NCBI RefSeq assembly: GCF_026262505.1
Contig: NC_067207.1
Span: forward strand, 26,628,082-26,692,081
Reading direction: 5' to 3'
Source of the DNA: Trichomonas vaginalis G3
Lineage: Eukaryota > Parabasalia > Trichomonadida > Trichomonadidae
Length of the DNA: 64,000 bases
A program made the position numbers and the translations under genes. Of this stretch, positions 1 to 10,090 are shown in pieces. Below the pieces are notes generated by a model. That model worked only from the letters and a program-made list of their open reading frames with translations, did not search any database and had not been told where the DNA came from. Numbering within the stretch: position 1 is the stretch's first letter; each line of letters begins with the position of its first letter.

Positions 1-168
1 TTTTGAATTTTTGATGCCAGATACATGTTTAAATTCGATTTTTTCCCAAATTTGGAGTTGAAGACCAGAAGATAATTTTTTAGTAAAATTCTGAGCAGTT
101 TTGACTAATTTTTGAACGAAATTGAGACTCGATTTTTCTTTAGAATTTAGATATACATCGTTGATCAT
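1..168 (-). CDS. 5' end of an unrecognised host gene, runs off the window
   Basis: An open frame starts with ATG at 166-168 on the minus strand and stays open for 56 codons to the left edge. The peptide is Lys- and Ser-rich with no motif I recognise. It is divergent to the beta-helix gene that follows, and about 45 AT-rich bases separate the two. The uninterrupted frame over 56 codons in DNA this AT-rich argues for a real gene. The rest lies outside the window, so no function can be proposed. Confidence 0.5.
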   Translation of the reverse strand, partial: MINDVYLNSKEKSSLNFVQKLVKTAQNFTKKLSSGLQLQIWEKIEFKHVSGIKNSK

Positions 169-216
169 TATTTTAACCTTTTAATTTTGGTATTTTTTTG
201 TCATGTAAACTATTGA

Positions 217-1281
217 ATTTTATCAATTTTCAATCTTATTTTCATATTGATCTTTTTATATTATTTCCATCTGTCAAACAGATTTTTTGAATGCGCAGAC
301 AAAGCTGACAGATTTGACGGAAGAGAAATAAATAAAAAACGCAAAAAAATTTTACATTTCTCAGGACCTTCATATGATGTATGGAATAGATTCTATGATG
401 CTGCATCTATTGACATATTTGTTAATACAAGTCGAACAGTCAATGAAAATAACAACGTCTTTGTTGATTTCGTTCTTTTTGAAAATTTTAGTTCAGAAGG
501 TGTTATTCGAATATCTAATACAAATGATGATACAAAAGTTCTTGTTTCAACTTCTTCTTTTTTTAACTGTTCCTCTACAAGTAATAGAGGATCCATATTT
601 CTTTCATCATCAGGATCATTTGTACAATACAAAGTCTGCAGCTATGAATCAAAGACAATACTTTTGAAAGGATCTCATTCATTTATTGAAGTGACAAATG
701 ATGATAGCCATAAGAATTTTGCTATTGAATCATCATTCACTCAAAATACAGGATATATGTCAGTTTTATCTAATTATTATGGATCTATTCTATTATCATC
801 AATAAATATCTCTGATTCAAAACTTCAAATGAATGCTGCGTATCAATGTTCTACACCATTTTCTCTTTCTACAACAAATTTTAGTAATTTCGAGAATATT
901 TCGTCAGATAAACAATGTTGTTTTCAGTTAATCAATAAAATGCACAATATCTATTTTTGTAATTTTATTGATAACAAAGTTCTAGAAAATGGTGGAATAT
1001 TTTTGCCATATTTTGCTACACTTTCAGTAAATCATAGTTTCTTCAGAGGAAACAAAGCTTCTGATTTATTTTGGGCAGGAGTAGGTACTACAAATGAATG
1101 CCATTTTAAATCAGATAATACATTTAATAAGAACGGAATTAATCAGAAACTAAAGTCAATGACAGAAATCATTCTTCCGAGTTTACATTCTTCATTTTTA
1201 TGCGAAACTCGAAATTACACAGAAATTGTTTTGCCTACACAAGGATGCAACGTCATTCCTCATTGGCGTAGAAGACATTAG
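217..1281 (+). pseudogene. Beta-helix-type surface protein gene without a start codon
   Basis: The frame opens after a stop at 214-216. It first encodes a hydrophobic signal-peptide-like stretch (roughly 217-290) and then about 330 residues rich in Asn, Ser and Phe. Short repeating strands such as NCSSTSNRGSIFLSSS and FCNFIDNKVLENGGIF are the pattern of right-handed parallel beta-helix (Pmp-like) surface proteins that are numerous in Trichomonas. No ATG lies before or within the signal peptide; the first in-frame ATG is deep inside the protein. The product ends with WRRRH and has no C-terminal membrane segment, which longer family members usually have. I infer a host gene copy that lost its start and probably its 3' part. 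The family call is by pattern only. Confidence 0.5.
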
Positions 1282-1721
1282 ACTATTTTGAAATGATTTG
1301 AGTTTTCCTATAATGAAAATAAAATGTTTCATTTCAACATTCACAGATTCTTTTCGTCAGCATTGTTTCTCTCTCAGATCAAAGGTAACATCTTCATAAG
1401 CCAACAAATAGATATTTATATTAGATATCGAAATAATTTCATTGACAACCAAATATTTGAATTTTACAAATTTTAATAAGGTTCAATAATCATCGTATTA
1501 GATAACAACTGAAAATAACGATAATCATTAAATATCAAAATGATCCCAATTGATTCCCATTGTTGACTTTATTTTTTGTGGTGTGTTACCTAGAATTGAA
1601 GTGTACTAGTTAAGGCAACTGAATTTGGATTCTTCACATGATAAAAAATTCATTTTAATACATAGATAGATCCATTTTAACATATAATTAACAAATATCC
1701 GACATAAAGTTCAAAAATAGG
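1282..1721. other. Intergenic spacer, nothing recognised
   Basis: AT-rich spacer between the beta-helix gene and the convergent coiled-coil gene. I see no open frame, RNA gene or repeat in it. Confidence 0.6.
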
Positions 1722-2678
1722 TTACAATTTTGAAGTATGACGTCTACTAGAAATTCCAGGCAATTGCTGCTTTGACGGGAGCTTATAATTCTTTGTAGAA
1801 TTTCTGATATCAAGCATATCTCCAATAACAATAGCAATTTGATCAAATTTCTCTTCCAATGTTTTTGCTTGTCGCTCTCCTCGCAGAAATGTCTTCTCAT
1901 TAATATCTGAAACAATTTTATACATGTTATCAATTGAAAGTCTGATTAATGCACATTCTTGACCTTTTAATCTGCTTTGAATTGCAACAAGTTCTTGTGA
2001 GTGCCTTTCATGACCAAATTCTTTAAAAGCAGCATCTTGTGCTTGTGAAATCTTCTTAATTTGATAATCAATTTCAACTGTACTCGATGTTGAGGATTCG
2101 TCATACATTTTAATTGCATCTTGGAGCTTTTGAAGCTCTTTCTTTGATCGCTGTAGTCTGACTTGAAGAGTTCCTCTCCATTCTTTAAGAGTTTCATATT
2201 TGTTAACGATACCTTGGACTTCACTGACGCCTGATCTGCTAAATAATTCTGGAGCAGCATCATAGACAGTATCTAAGTAACTTTTATAAGGTAGAGTTGT
2301 TTCTAATTGCGTTTTGATTTCTTCTTCATGGTGATTGAGTTCTTCAAGCTCTTCTTTTAATTTTTCGAGTTCTTTTTGTTTAGATTCAACTGCTTTCTTT
2401 TCTAAGTTAAGTCTTTCTTCTTCTCTCATCCTCTTATTACAGTTATCTCTAACATATGCATCATTTGCAACAACTTCCCTCTGATTTTCAAGGTTTCTTT
2501 CTTCAATCTCTTCTGCTTTCGCTTTGTACCTTTTCATTTTAAGTTCATGATCACGTTTTTTCGCATCTAACTCGAGCTGAAGATCATATGACTTTTTCTT
2601 TTTATCAATAAGGCGCTCTAAACCAGTTTGGCTTTCTGGAACTAAACTCACAAGACGTCTTGCAAGTACTCGCTCCAT
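1722..2678 (-). CDS. CFAP73/CCDC42-like coiled-coil protein (DUF4200), probable flagellar inner-arm factor
   Basis: 318 residues from ATG at 2676-2678. Residues about 25-145 match the DUF4200 pattern of CCDC42 and CFAP73: an opening LIDKKKKSYDLQLELDAKK, a long charged coiled coil, then the turn YKSYLDTVYDAAPELF and VNKYETLKE. Residues 160-300 form a second coiled coil and the C-terminus is basic. In other flagellates this family includes the MIA complex, which docks inner dynein arms, so a role in the axoneme of the trichomonad flagella is expected. The length agrees with the family. It is a stand-alone host gene, convergent with the beta-helix gene; no clear initiator was found. Confidence 0.75.
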   Translation of the reverse strand: MERVLARRLVSLVPESQTGLERLIDKKKKSYDLQLELDAKKRDHELKMKRYKAKAEEIEERNLENQREVVANDAYVRDNCNKRMREEERLNLEKKAVESKQKELEKLKEELEELNHHEEEIKTQLETTLPYKSYLDTVYDAAPELFSRSGVSEVQGIVNKYETLKEWRGTLQVRLQRSKKELQKLQDAIKMYDESSTSSTVEIDYQIKKISQAQDAAFKEFGHERHSQELVAIQSRLKGQECALIRLSIDNMYKIVSDINEKTFLRGERQAKTLEEKFDQIAIVIGDMLDIRNSTKNYKLPSKQQLPGISSRRHTSKL

Positions 2679-3080
2679 TTATTTCAAAAATGTACGTTAA
2701 GAAATTTTTGTCATTTCGTTATTTTTCATTTCAATCCCCAAACTATCAGGAACAAATCCTATATTATTGAATTTCAATCAAATTTATGATTTTTTCTTAT
2801 TTTAATCAATCTTAAAAATATTAATAGCTTTCTGACCTTCAACACTCGGCATTTTTGTTAAACAACACCTTATCATACCATGGTTTCTTAAAGTTTATAT
2901 ACATATCCTACAATACCTTCTTCTATTATGCCATCAATTCAGTTGATGCAATAATTCTGCGACAGAATCACACATTGTCATTCACTGAATCCATGCATCT
3001 TTACTCATTTCTAAAAATTTAATAAATTTTAAAATTTCATTTTAAAATACAAACAATGATATAACAATATAAAACAGATT
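2679..3080. other. Intergenic spacer, nothing recognised
   Basis: AT-rich spacer between two minus-strand genes. It holds the upstream region of the coiled-coil gene and the 3' flank of the PX gene. No frame, RNA gene or repeat was seen. Confidence 0.6.
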
Positions 3081-3500
3081 TCACTTAGAATTAACAGAAA
3101 TACTGAATGCATTTCTGAAATCTTCACTTTGGAGGATATGTGGAATTGTTGTTAATGCTGAGAGATAGTTATCAAGATCTTCATACCGCTTTTTTAAGAA
3201 GTTTATGTTAGTGTTAAATATATACTTCTTCGGCGGGAATGAAGGGAATTCTGTATTATTCGGTAACTGTTTATAAAGTAATCTGTTGAGTTTCTCTAAT
3301 TGTGAGTATCTCATAGCAATATTCCTGACAAGGACTTTATTGTCCACTTTCACTCCAATTTGGATGATATAATAAGCTACATCAGTTTCTTTATCAATGT
3401 AGAAATACTCTATGTGTATGTAAAAAGGTTGTTCGCATGCCGATTTATCCAATTGGCTTGCTTTGCTTTGGCTGAGGGATGCTACAGATATGTATGTCAT
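3081..3500 (-). CDS. Small PX-domain protein, phosphoinositide binding
   Basis: 139 residues from ATG at 3498-3500. Residues about 25-135 are a PX domain: beta strands FYIHIEYFYID and YYIIQIGVKV, then the RYSQLEKL helix with the Arg of the lipid pocket, the proline-rich FPSFPPKKY loop, and a helix with RYEDLDNYLSAL. PX domains bind phosphatidylinositol phosphates on endosomal membranes. The protein is almost only a PX domain with a short Ser-rich N-terminus, so it probably acts as a small membrane adaptor. Start chosen as the first ATG. Its place beside a VPS9-type gene a few kilobases away is likely chance. Confidence 0.75.
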   Translation of the reverse strand: MTYISVASLSQSKASQLDKSACEQPFYIHIEYFYIDKETDVAYYIIQIGVKVDNKVLVRNIAMRYSQLEKLNRLLYKQLPNNTEFPSFPPKKYIFNTNINFLKKRYEDLDNYLSALTTIPHILQSEDFRNAFSISVNSK

Positions 3501-4029
3501 TGTGAAAAATATAAAAAGTACAGAACTTATCGGTTTTCCTTGTAAGGACCAGATTTCAATTCAAATTTGATATCACCTTCCTTTCAATTTATTGTTTAGC
3601 GTCAAAAAATTGAATTAAAATCTATTAGTGGTTATTTAACAAAAATTAATGCATTTATACTATTCATCAAAATTAACATGAAAATTATTTTGAAAGAGAT
3701 AATCGAGCTTGATAAAACCTGAATAAAATCAAGCTCTAATTTTAACTTTTTCATGATATTTACATCTAGACACACACAAAGTTATCAAAGAATGCAATCA
3801 TTTCACAAGTTTCGTATGATTAGTCAATTTGAAATCGGCAATTGAGAATACGAGTGAACAATTCGTTTGTTATTTAGGATTATCAGTACAGTAGTTTTAT
3901 ATTTCCGATTCCGAAATTGATTACTATATATAATTTATTTTGAAAATTTAAAATTTAGATTTATTCGTCAATTATATAGGTTCATACCTTTTATCTGAGT
4001 AAGTATGACCAATAGATACTAATAACAAT
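3501..4029. other. Divergent intergenic spacer
   Basis: AT-rich spacer between two divergent host genes. Apart from the initiator next to the downstream ATG, nothing is recognised. Confidence 0.6.
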
Positions 4030-4035
4030 TCATTT
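4030..4035 (+). promoter_or_regulatory. Trichomonas-type initiator (Inr) directly before an ATG
   Basis: TCATTT followed immediately by ATG fits the T. vaginalis initiator pattern TCA(+1)Y(T/A), with transcription starting at the A four bases before the start codon. Very short 5' leaders are normal for this organism. This supports the start chosen at 4036. Confidence 0.5.
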
Positions 4036-5013
4036 ATGTTTAGAAATGCCAAGAAGAAAGTTGCCATTCCTACGAATATGTTATTTAATCAAACAGATCT
4101 TGATAAAGGAACACATGTATTAGGTATAAGTTACAATGGCTCAAAGATTCTCATTATAAGGCAAGTTAAATATGAAACATGCTCAGAATTTAGATTGATT
4201 ATTAGAGAAATTGATTGTTTCAATTTTAAAATGTCAGTAGATATCGAATCACACTTATTATTTTCTGCAAACGGCTTACTCAACTATATTAAGTTTGGAA
4301 TGCATTTCATTTTGCTAGAGATACTAGACAGCACAATAGAATATATAGTGATTGGATATATGCCGGATGAGTCAAACATATTTGTATATTTCTCCGTTAT
4401 ATTGCGAAACAAAAAAATAATTAATTTTTCATTTCCAACAAATAGCAATGTATTTGATTGGGATCCAAATACATCACTTATCGTAAACAAGGATAGCGGA
4501 TTCATTATTGTTAGTGCTGTTTCTAGTTTGAAAATAATTTGTTTTGATCAAGAATGGAACCCAAAGTTCAAGTCCATTGATATAGATAAATATATTTCAA
4601 GAATTTTAGGCGATTCCACAATGTTATTAGAAGCATATATCTCAAAAATAATCACAAATATTGATGGATGCTTCTACACGTTTATTGGTTTTGTCTACTA
4701 TAGCGAATCGAAACAGTCATGGATGCTGATGAGCCATATTCTTAAAATATCTAATGATGGAAAGACAACACTTTTCAATTCAACTGCGAAGTCTTTGACA
4801 AAGCGACCAAGAGGCGAAAAAATAACTAAGAAACTTGACGATTTATACAACATGCACTTATTCATGTCCAAACCAGAATGTCTTAATAATCAAATAATTT
4901 CACATAATAATTACGATTATAAAAATGGAATCCGCTCTATGATGATACCAACAGCAGAATGTTGTTTAATTGATATTAAAAAGAAACAAAAAAATTATGA
5001 TTTGATTTTCTAA
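4036..5013 (+). CDS. Unrecognised host protein, 325 aa
   Basis: The frame starts at the ATG right after an initiator-like element. The protein alternates hydrophobic beta strands and short loops (GISYNGSKILIIRQVK, KIGF-type strands, SAVSSLKIICFDQEWNPKF), which suggests a beta-propeller-like fold. I see no WD signature, signal peptide or membrane segment. The last 70 residues are Lys- and Asn-rich and look disordered. A single intact frame with normal host composition supports a real gene. I do not recognise the family and propose no function. Confidence 0.6.
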   Translation: MFRNAKKKVAIPTNMLFNQTDLDKGTHVLGISYNGSKILIIRQVKYETCSEFRLIIREIDCFNFKMSVDIESHLLFSANGLLNYIKFGMHFILLEILDSTIEYIVIGYMPDESNIFVYFSVILRNKKIINFSFPTNSNVFDWDPNTSLIVNKDSGFIIVSAVSSLKIICFDQEWNPKFKSIDIDKYISRILGDSTMLLEAYISKIITNIDGCFYTFIGFVYYSESKQSWMLMSHILKISNDGKTTLFNSTAKSLTKRPRGEKITKKLDDLYNMHLFMSKPECLNNQIISHNNYDYKNGIRSMMIPTAECCLIDIKKKQKNYDLIF

Positions 5014-5159
5014 TAATTACCATTTTCTATTGCATAATATTATTTAATTGAAATAAAGATACTGTTTTCTATGATCTTTTAATTGTATTTTCCTTATTTT
5101 AAGTGAAGATTCTAGGATTTCACCAGGATGATAAGATAAAACTTTGAGTTAGATATGAA

Positions 5160-5720
5160 ATCGGTTTTGCTATTTCATGAGAAGTAGAAGAGATACAATG
5201 ATGCCAATGAAGCTGGTAGTTATATCTCAAAACATGCACTCGATTATACATCATTTCACGTTGAGATTAAAAACAATACAACATTAGATAATTACGATCT
5301 TTTTATCTTGTATTACTTAATATGAATAGTGTTTTAATTAATGAAGTTTTTATAAATGGAGAAACTTCTCTTCATTAGGCAGTCATAAATACTAAAGTTG
5401 AAACATAGAACTTTCTATAACCTGACAGCTTTATGCAAAATGACATTCTATTTCCTTGAGGCTACTTATGATTAGACGATATAGAAATGCTTCGGTTTTT
5501 CATCAATGCCAAATGAATAAAGCTTTCATTTTTGCATTATCAATAGATTAAAATCTAGCTCTCTATCTTTAAACAAAAACACAAGAAATGAACTTTCTAT
5601 ATCATGATGCATGCTTGATGACAGTTGGGATATGCCTTACATTTGTACATATCGATTAAAACAGTATATATACACATAATGCTTATGATATCATTGATTA
5701 TGTGTTAGAAATTAAAAAAA
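5160..5720 (+). pseudogene. Decayed ankyrin-repeat gene
   Basis: Translated stretches of ankyrin repeats are visible but stops fall in several of them. Around 5220-5280 the frame reads ALDYTSFHVEIKNNT, and around 5350-5400 it reads INGETSLH followed, after a stop, by AVINTKVET. These are the start and first helix of ankyrin units (the consensus is NGETPLHYAVxxN). At least four in-frame stops occur and the fragments change frame. I infer a relic of one of the many Trichomonas ankyrin genes; only its 3' repeats can be seen. Confidence 0.6.
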
Positions 5721-5844
5721 TCTGGCCAATATCCTAAATGTGTAATACAAAAATATGGTCATTCATAAAATTTACAATTATGTCTTTTTTTTTATTTATA
5801 CCCCCCAAAATAAAAATATCACAGACCCTATAGAAGGATAAATA

Positions 5845-7746
5845 ATGTCAGGAACTGCATTATATGAACTTCAGCTCCGACTTAAGAGAAATAGCATCAA
5901 CGTGAAAAGGAAAAAGGAAGAAATTGATGGCCTTCTTTCGAATTATCGTGATCAAATTCAGCAGTATATTATTACTTTATACAACTCAGCATCAACTATA
6001 TATGATACATTAAATAGTGGCCAAAAAGAATACAACGATAAACCAAAGGAAGACATTGACAGTAAAAAATTACTTGAGATTCGCAACAATTTCGTAAATT
6101 TCCTTGTAGAAAATTTAAAGGAAGGAATAATGACGAAACAAGTTTACATAGAAATTCTTGCTCTTTTTAATTTTCTCTGGAATAAAGAATCAGTTGATGA
6201 ATTTGTAAAGAAATTACTAAATGTATCCCAACAGTATCAAGAATTGCTTGCAATCTGTTTGCTTTCATCTCCTTTACTCCAATCGTTTGCAATTTCGGTC
6301 TTTAGTGAAGTTTTTAAAGACTTAGAAATTGCAACCGTTGATCAACTCACTCAGACAACAATTGAGCTCATGAAACAGTATGCTATTATCTTACCGAGTT
6401 ACATAAAGATCATTGTTCAAAAGAAACCATACATTTTCTGGTCGAAATTACTTCTTGAATATTTGAAAGCTCCATTTCTCTTTGGTATCGCATCGCAAGA
6501 GATCGAACTGTTATACGCTGATAAAATCAAAGAGTTTTCTCAATCCCTTGCTAACTTTTTCCAATCAAAACCAGCTCAAATTGTTTTAAATCAATTAGCT
6601 TATTCCAAAGATGTCTGTGTTTACCCGTTCGAGCAGCTACTTACGCAAATCGACCCTAACTTTGTATCGCAGACCCTTCTAACTCCCGATTTCGCTAATG
6701 TTTCCACTCCAAAGTTCATTACATTTTCTACATCGAACTTTTTCAAGTCTCCTTCATTCCACGAGAAGCCAAACAGCCTTATTAAGACTGTCCGACAACT
6801 TCTGCACGATTGCGATCTAATTTGCCTCGAAACAAACGAAAAAGATACGAAAATTGTTTTACAACAGCTTGTTTCGCTTACATCCTACTACAGTGATGTT
6901 AAACTAGAAGGGTACTTAGAGGAAATCGACACGTACATAAGGAAATCCAAAGAAGACGACATATTCAAAATTATCAAACAATGCAATAGGGAATTAGACC
7001 TCGAAGACATCTCCAACTCCAAAGATCCCCTCGTTATCATCGCTCAGTATTCGAAACAATTCAACTTCATTAAAAAATTAAATGAAGTTTGCTCTTCCAT
7101 TGGCAATAGATCCCAACAACTAGCTGAATCTGCTAGTATTATATCCAAACTTTCACTTCCTATAGCAGAAGAACTCATTCAACCAGAGAATTTCGTTCAA
7201 ACTTTTATTGCCACTCGGGAATTCCTCCAGCTCAAGAGATCCGACAGTTTTAAGACCTTACATACTATTATTCTGTCCAAAATAGGGTACCTTAAGCAGG
7301 ATAACAACGATGTAGAAGCAGATCTCAAATTTAATAAGTTCCTTAAGGACAATAAACAAAAAATCCTTGATAACATGAGCCAGCAGCCATTCCTCAAACC
7401 GTATATCGAGAATCCATCCCTTCTAAACCTCTTTTTCCAAGAATTCAAGTTAGTTTTCAAGTCAAAACTGCCTCTTTTAAGGGTTAAACATATCCACAAC
7501 AGCATAACAATATTAATTGGATTACTTAAGGAGCAAAACATCGGAGAAATCGGCGCCGACCAAATTATTCCGTTTGGAGTTGTTGCAATCGTTCTCAGCA
7601 ATAACTTGGGATTGATAACAACCAAGAATATGCTTGTAAAACTGGTCCAACCACTTATTAATGTCGCATCTCCGCTTGAATCTGCTGAAGAGTATTCCGT
7701 AATTCAATTTTTGAGCACAATTCAATTTTTGAGTACTGCTGCTTGA
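5845..7746 (+). CDS. VPS9-domain protein, probable Rab5-type exchange factor
   Basis: 633 residues from ATG at 5845. The N-terminus (residues 8-55) is a charged coiled coil. The middle is a long helical region of about 450 residues without a named motif. Residues about 570-630 carry the core of a VPS9 domain: ADQIIPFGVVAIVLSN with the conserved Asp and Pro, then a gap and SAEEYSVIQFLSTIQFL, corresponding to the family's E-Y-x-h-x-x-h-x-x-A/T-h-x-F-h ending. VPS9 proteins load GTP on Rab5/Rab21 GTPases at early endosomes. The last residues contain an 18-base direct duplication (IQFLST twice). The gene ends about 140 bases before element A, which therefore inserted in its 3' flank and not in the gene. 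Confidence 0.7.
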   Translation: MSGTALYELQLRLKRNSINVKRKKEEIDGLLSNYRDQIQQYIITLYNSASTIYDTLNSGQKEYNDKPKEDIDSKKLLEIRNNFVNFLVENLKEGIMTKQVYIEILALFNFLWNKESVDEFVKKLLNVSQQYQELLAICLLSSPLLQSFAISVFSEVFKDLEIATVDQLTQTTIELMKQYAIILPSYIKIIVQKKPYIFWSKLLLEYLKAPFLFGIASQEIELLYADKIKEFSQSLANFFQSKPAQIVLNQLAYSKDVCVYPFEQLLTQIDPNFVSQTLLTPDFANVSTPKFITFSTSNFFKSPSFHEKPNSLIKTVRQLLHDCDLICLETNEKDTKIVLQQLVSLTSYYSDVKLEGYLEEIDTYIRKSKEDDIFKIIKQCNRELDLEDISNSKDPLVIIAQYSKQFNFIKKLNEVCSSIGNRSQQLAESASIISKLSLPIAEELIQPENFVQTFIATREFLQLKRSDSFKTLHTIILSKIGYLKQDNNDVEADLKFNKFLKDNKQKILDNMSQQPFLKPYIENPSLLNLFFQEFKLVFKSKLPLLRVKHIHNSITILIGLLKEQNIGEIGADQIIPFGVVAIVLSNNLGLITTKNMLVKLVQPLINVASPLESAEEYSVIQFLSTIQFLSTAA

Positions 7747-7879
7747 AAATTTTCGGTTTCACTTCCAGTATTATTTATTAATATTTTTTTTTTGTTTGTA
7801 TATCCTAAAAAATTATCTTTATTTTCTTTTCAAATAGGATTAAGATATATAATGTATTATGTTCTTTCAAAATCTCGCA

Positions 7880-7884
7880 AACTA
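7880..7884. repeat. Candidate target-site duplication of element A, left copy
   Basis: AACTA lies just outside the left A run and again just outside the right T run at 32197-32201. Polintons usually make 6-base duplications; only five bases match for certain here because the homopolymer hides the border. Confidence 0.4.
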
Positions 7885-8047
7885 AAAAAAAAAAAAAAAA
7901 AAAAGGGAAGTGGGGCTTCCAGGCACTTCGTGCCTTCTAGCCCTGTTGATGTTTAGTATAAATGAAGTTTTTTTTGAAGGGCTTCCAGGCGCGTTGCGCC
8001 CTCTAGCCCTGTTGATGTTTAGTATAAATGAAGTTTTTATTCGGAAA
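7885..8047. repeat. Left terminal inverted repeat of element A (two units)
   Basis: Begins with 20 or more A residues, then two tandem copies of a unit of about 65-75 bases. Each unit has GGCTTCCAGG, a GC-rich hairpin (GGCACTTCGTGCC in unit 1, GGCGCGTTGCGCC in unit 2), CTAGCCCTGTTGATG and GTTTAGTATAAATGAAG. The right end at 32093-32196 has one unit in reverse. Confidence 0.85.
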
Positions 8048-8180
8048 ACCTTCTTCTGGGTCGAAAACATTATATAATGTGTCACTTTTCACAAATTATA
8101 TATGTTTTCATGTTTTGTCAAGACTTCTTCGTAAATGTTTTGTCAAGACTTCTTCGTAAAATCAGACAAAAATAAAGTTT

Positions 8181-8226
8181 AGGGTAGAAGGTTAGATCTA
8201 ACCTGTTTTCTAACCTCTTTTCTACC
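8181..8226. repeat. Switch-like palindrome, GGTTAG class
   Basis: AGGTTAGATCTAACCT flanked by GGGTAGA on the left and by a second CTAACC and TCTACCC on the right, so GGTTAG can pair with either of two partners. Confidence 0.7.
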
Positions 8227-8325
8227 CTCATGAATTTTCATGATTTCTTCGTACATGTTTTGTCAAGACTTCTTCGTAAATGTTTTGTCAAAACTTCTTC
8301 GTAAAATCAGACAAAAATAATGTTT

Positions 8326-8373
8326 AGGTGAAGAGGTGAGATCTCACCTGTTTTCTCACCTGTTTTCTCACCT
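8326..8373. repeat. Switch-like palindrome, GGTGAG class
   Basis: Same layout as the GGTTAG class, but every arm is changed in step: GGTGAGATCTCACC followed by two more CTCACC repeats. Confidence 0.7.
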
Positions 8374-8505
8374 CTTGAATTTTCATGATTTCATCGTAAA
8401 TGTTTTGTCAAGACTTCTTCGTAAAATGTTTTGTCAAGACTTCTTCGTACATGTTTTGTCACTTTTCTGTCACTTTTCAGGAAAAACATTTTTATTATTA
8501 TAATA

Positions 8506-9323
8506 ATGAATTTTACAAAACCACCGTTACCGTTCTTTGGAAATAAGAGTAAATGTAAAGATATTATATTGAGAGAACTTAAGAAACTACCGAATGGTCT
8601 AACATTTGTAGATTTGTTCGGTGGAAGTTTCTATATATCCCATTTGTGCCATATAATATTCCCAGACTCAAAGATTATATGCAATGACTTCGACAACTAT
8701 ATGGACCGTCTCAAACATATACCAGACACAAACAATATATTGAAAGAGTTAAAAGAAAAGATACCTATAGGTAAGATGGAACGTATACCATTAGATAACA
8801 AAAATATTGTGAGAGAGGTTTTGAAAAAAGCAGAATATATAGACTGGGATAGTATATCTGCTAGACTATTATATAGTGGTTCTATAAGAGTTCATGACAT
8901 TGAAACACTTATGTCAAAAGTTTTATATCTTAACTATACAAATGTTTTCAAAAGGACATAGAAAAATATATTGAGGGTATAGAGTTTGTGAGATGTCATT
9001 GGACAGATTTGTATGAAAAATATAAAGACAAGGAAAATGTTTTCTTTATAGTGGACCCGGCGTTCTATAACACATGGGATTTTCAATACCAAGTAGACTG
9101 GACTTTGAGAGACTCTTTAGAAACTTTAGACGTTTTACATAACTGTCCATGCTTTTACTTTACATCCGATAAAAGTGGTTTGGAAACCGTTATGAGATGG
9201 TTAGAGGACATACATGACTATGAGTTTAGATATGACAAGATAGAATATGAGAGAGGTCCTATAAACTGGAGAAAGTGTCACAATAAAGAAATTTTATTAG
9301 TAAGTAAATGTGGTTTGAAATAG
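8506..9323 (+). pseudogene. DNA adenine methyltransferase-like gene of element A (D12 class), broken
   Basis: The N-terminal part has the pattern of Dam-type N6-adenine methyltransferases: KPPLPFFGNKSKC as the opening SAM-binding loop, then FVDLFGGSFYISH and ICNDFD. The 3' part reads like the rest of the catalytic domain, ending with a strand KEILLVSK typical of the class. Such enzymes in viruses often protect or mark their own DNA. It is the first gene inside the left terminal repeat and points inward. The gene is broken. The class call rests on the N-terminal motifs. Confidence 0.6.
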
Positions 9324-9462
9324 GACTACTTGTTTTAGGTTTTTTCCATTGTGTCATTTATTTCTTTGACGTGGCAGAAAAGTACAGAGAATATGAAGAT
9401 GAACCAATGCCTGCAAATGTTCAGTATATGTACTCGTAAGAGATATTTTTATCTAATATTAA

Positions 9463-9825
9463 ATGGACGCACAGAACTTAGCGAATGCACAGCAACCTGG
9501 ACAACCAAACCCAGAGAATATTCCAAATGAAGTTAGAATACAAACTGCAATGGCAAACTATGGTCAAGTGCCAACAGATGTACAAATGCAAACTGCCATG
9601 TCAAATGACGCTGCGTTAGGTTTGCCACCATGGTATGCAAATATGAGATGGAAAGAGTTTTATACAAACCCTGAAGTGGGATATAAACAACTTTATGCAG
9701 ATGACGCGAACACAGGAGTTGACCCAGAATATGTTTTCTACCAGAGGAGAAACAGAATGTATGAGCTCCAGTTAAAGAATGCTATGGAACTCAACAGGAA
9801 ACGCAAAAGACTAGGCGGACATTAG
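9463..9825 (+). CDS. Small element A protein with basic C-terminus, unrecognised
   Basis: 120 residues from the ATG after TTTTTATCTAATATTAA. The N-terminus is Gln/Asn/Pro-rich with two copies of a motif of the type VxxQTAM(A/S)N. The middle is aromatic (PPWYANMRWKEFYTNP) and the C-terminus is basic (RKRKRLGGH). It lies just before a minor-capsid-like gene in the same direction. A basic tail suggests nucleic acid or capsid contact, but I do not recognise a family. Confidence 0.5.
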   Translation: MDAQNLANAQQPGQPNPENIPNEVRIQTAMANYGQVPTDVQMQTAMSNDAALGLPPWYANMRWKEFYTNPEVGYKQLYADDANTGVDPEYVFYQRRNRMYELQLKNAMELNRKRKRLGGH

Positions 9826-9843
9826 ATTTTTACATATAGTAAA

Positions 9844-10086
9844 ATGGGTTTCTTCAGTAAGATAGGAAACTTCTTTCGAAATGTTGGAAGAGGTATATGG
9901 AATGGAATAAAATCTGTCGGAAGAGGAATTTGGAACGGAGTCAAAAATATTGGTAAAAGAGTAGGTCAGTTTGTTGGTATTATACCTAAAGACCCTGAAC
10001 CAGAAGAACAAGCTCCTGTTATACAACAGCCTGAACCTGCACCACAGTCTAGTTGGCAACCAAATCCAACACCTCAACCGTATTAA
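9844..10086 (+). CDS. Small membrane-active minor-capsid-like protein of element A
   Basis: 80 residues. The first 50 are an amphipathic, basic Gly/Trp/Phe-rich segment with internal repeats (RGIWNGIKSVGRGIWNGVKN), and the last 30 are Pro/Gln-rich. Basic amphipathic N-termini like this are typical of adenovirus pVI/pX-like proteins, which lie under the capsid and disrupt membranes at entry. Similar small proteins occur at 13651, 40027, 40263 and 52098. The frame is intact. The role is inferred from composition and setting. Confidence 0.5.
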   Translation: MGFFSKIGNFFRNVGRGIWNGIKSVGRGIWNGVKNIGKRVGQFVGIIPKDPEPEEQAPVIQQPEPAPQSSWQPNPTPQPY

Positions 10087-10090
10087 AAAA

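Larger units (their letters stand above)
8110..8460. repeat. Direct repeats with core TGTTTTGTCAAGACTTCTTC
   Basis: Several pairs of a 25-base unit, ending in CGTAAA, are interspersed with two copies of the palindromic switch-like block. The same unit recurs at 17275-17610 and, in reverse, as five perfect copies at 62205-62329. Confidence 0.8.

Noticed and set aside
7882-8085. Minus-strand frame across the left terminal repeat
   Set aside because: It is the terminal repeat unit read twice, plus the homopolymer.
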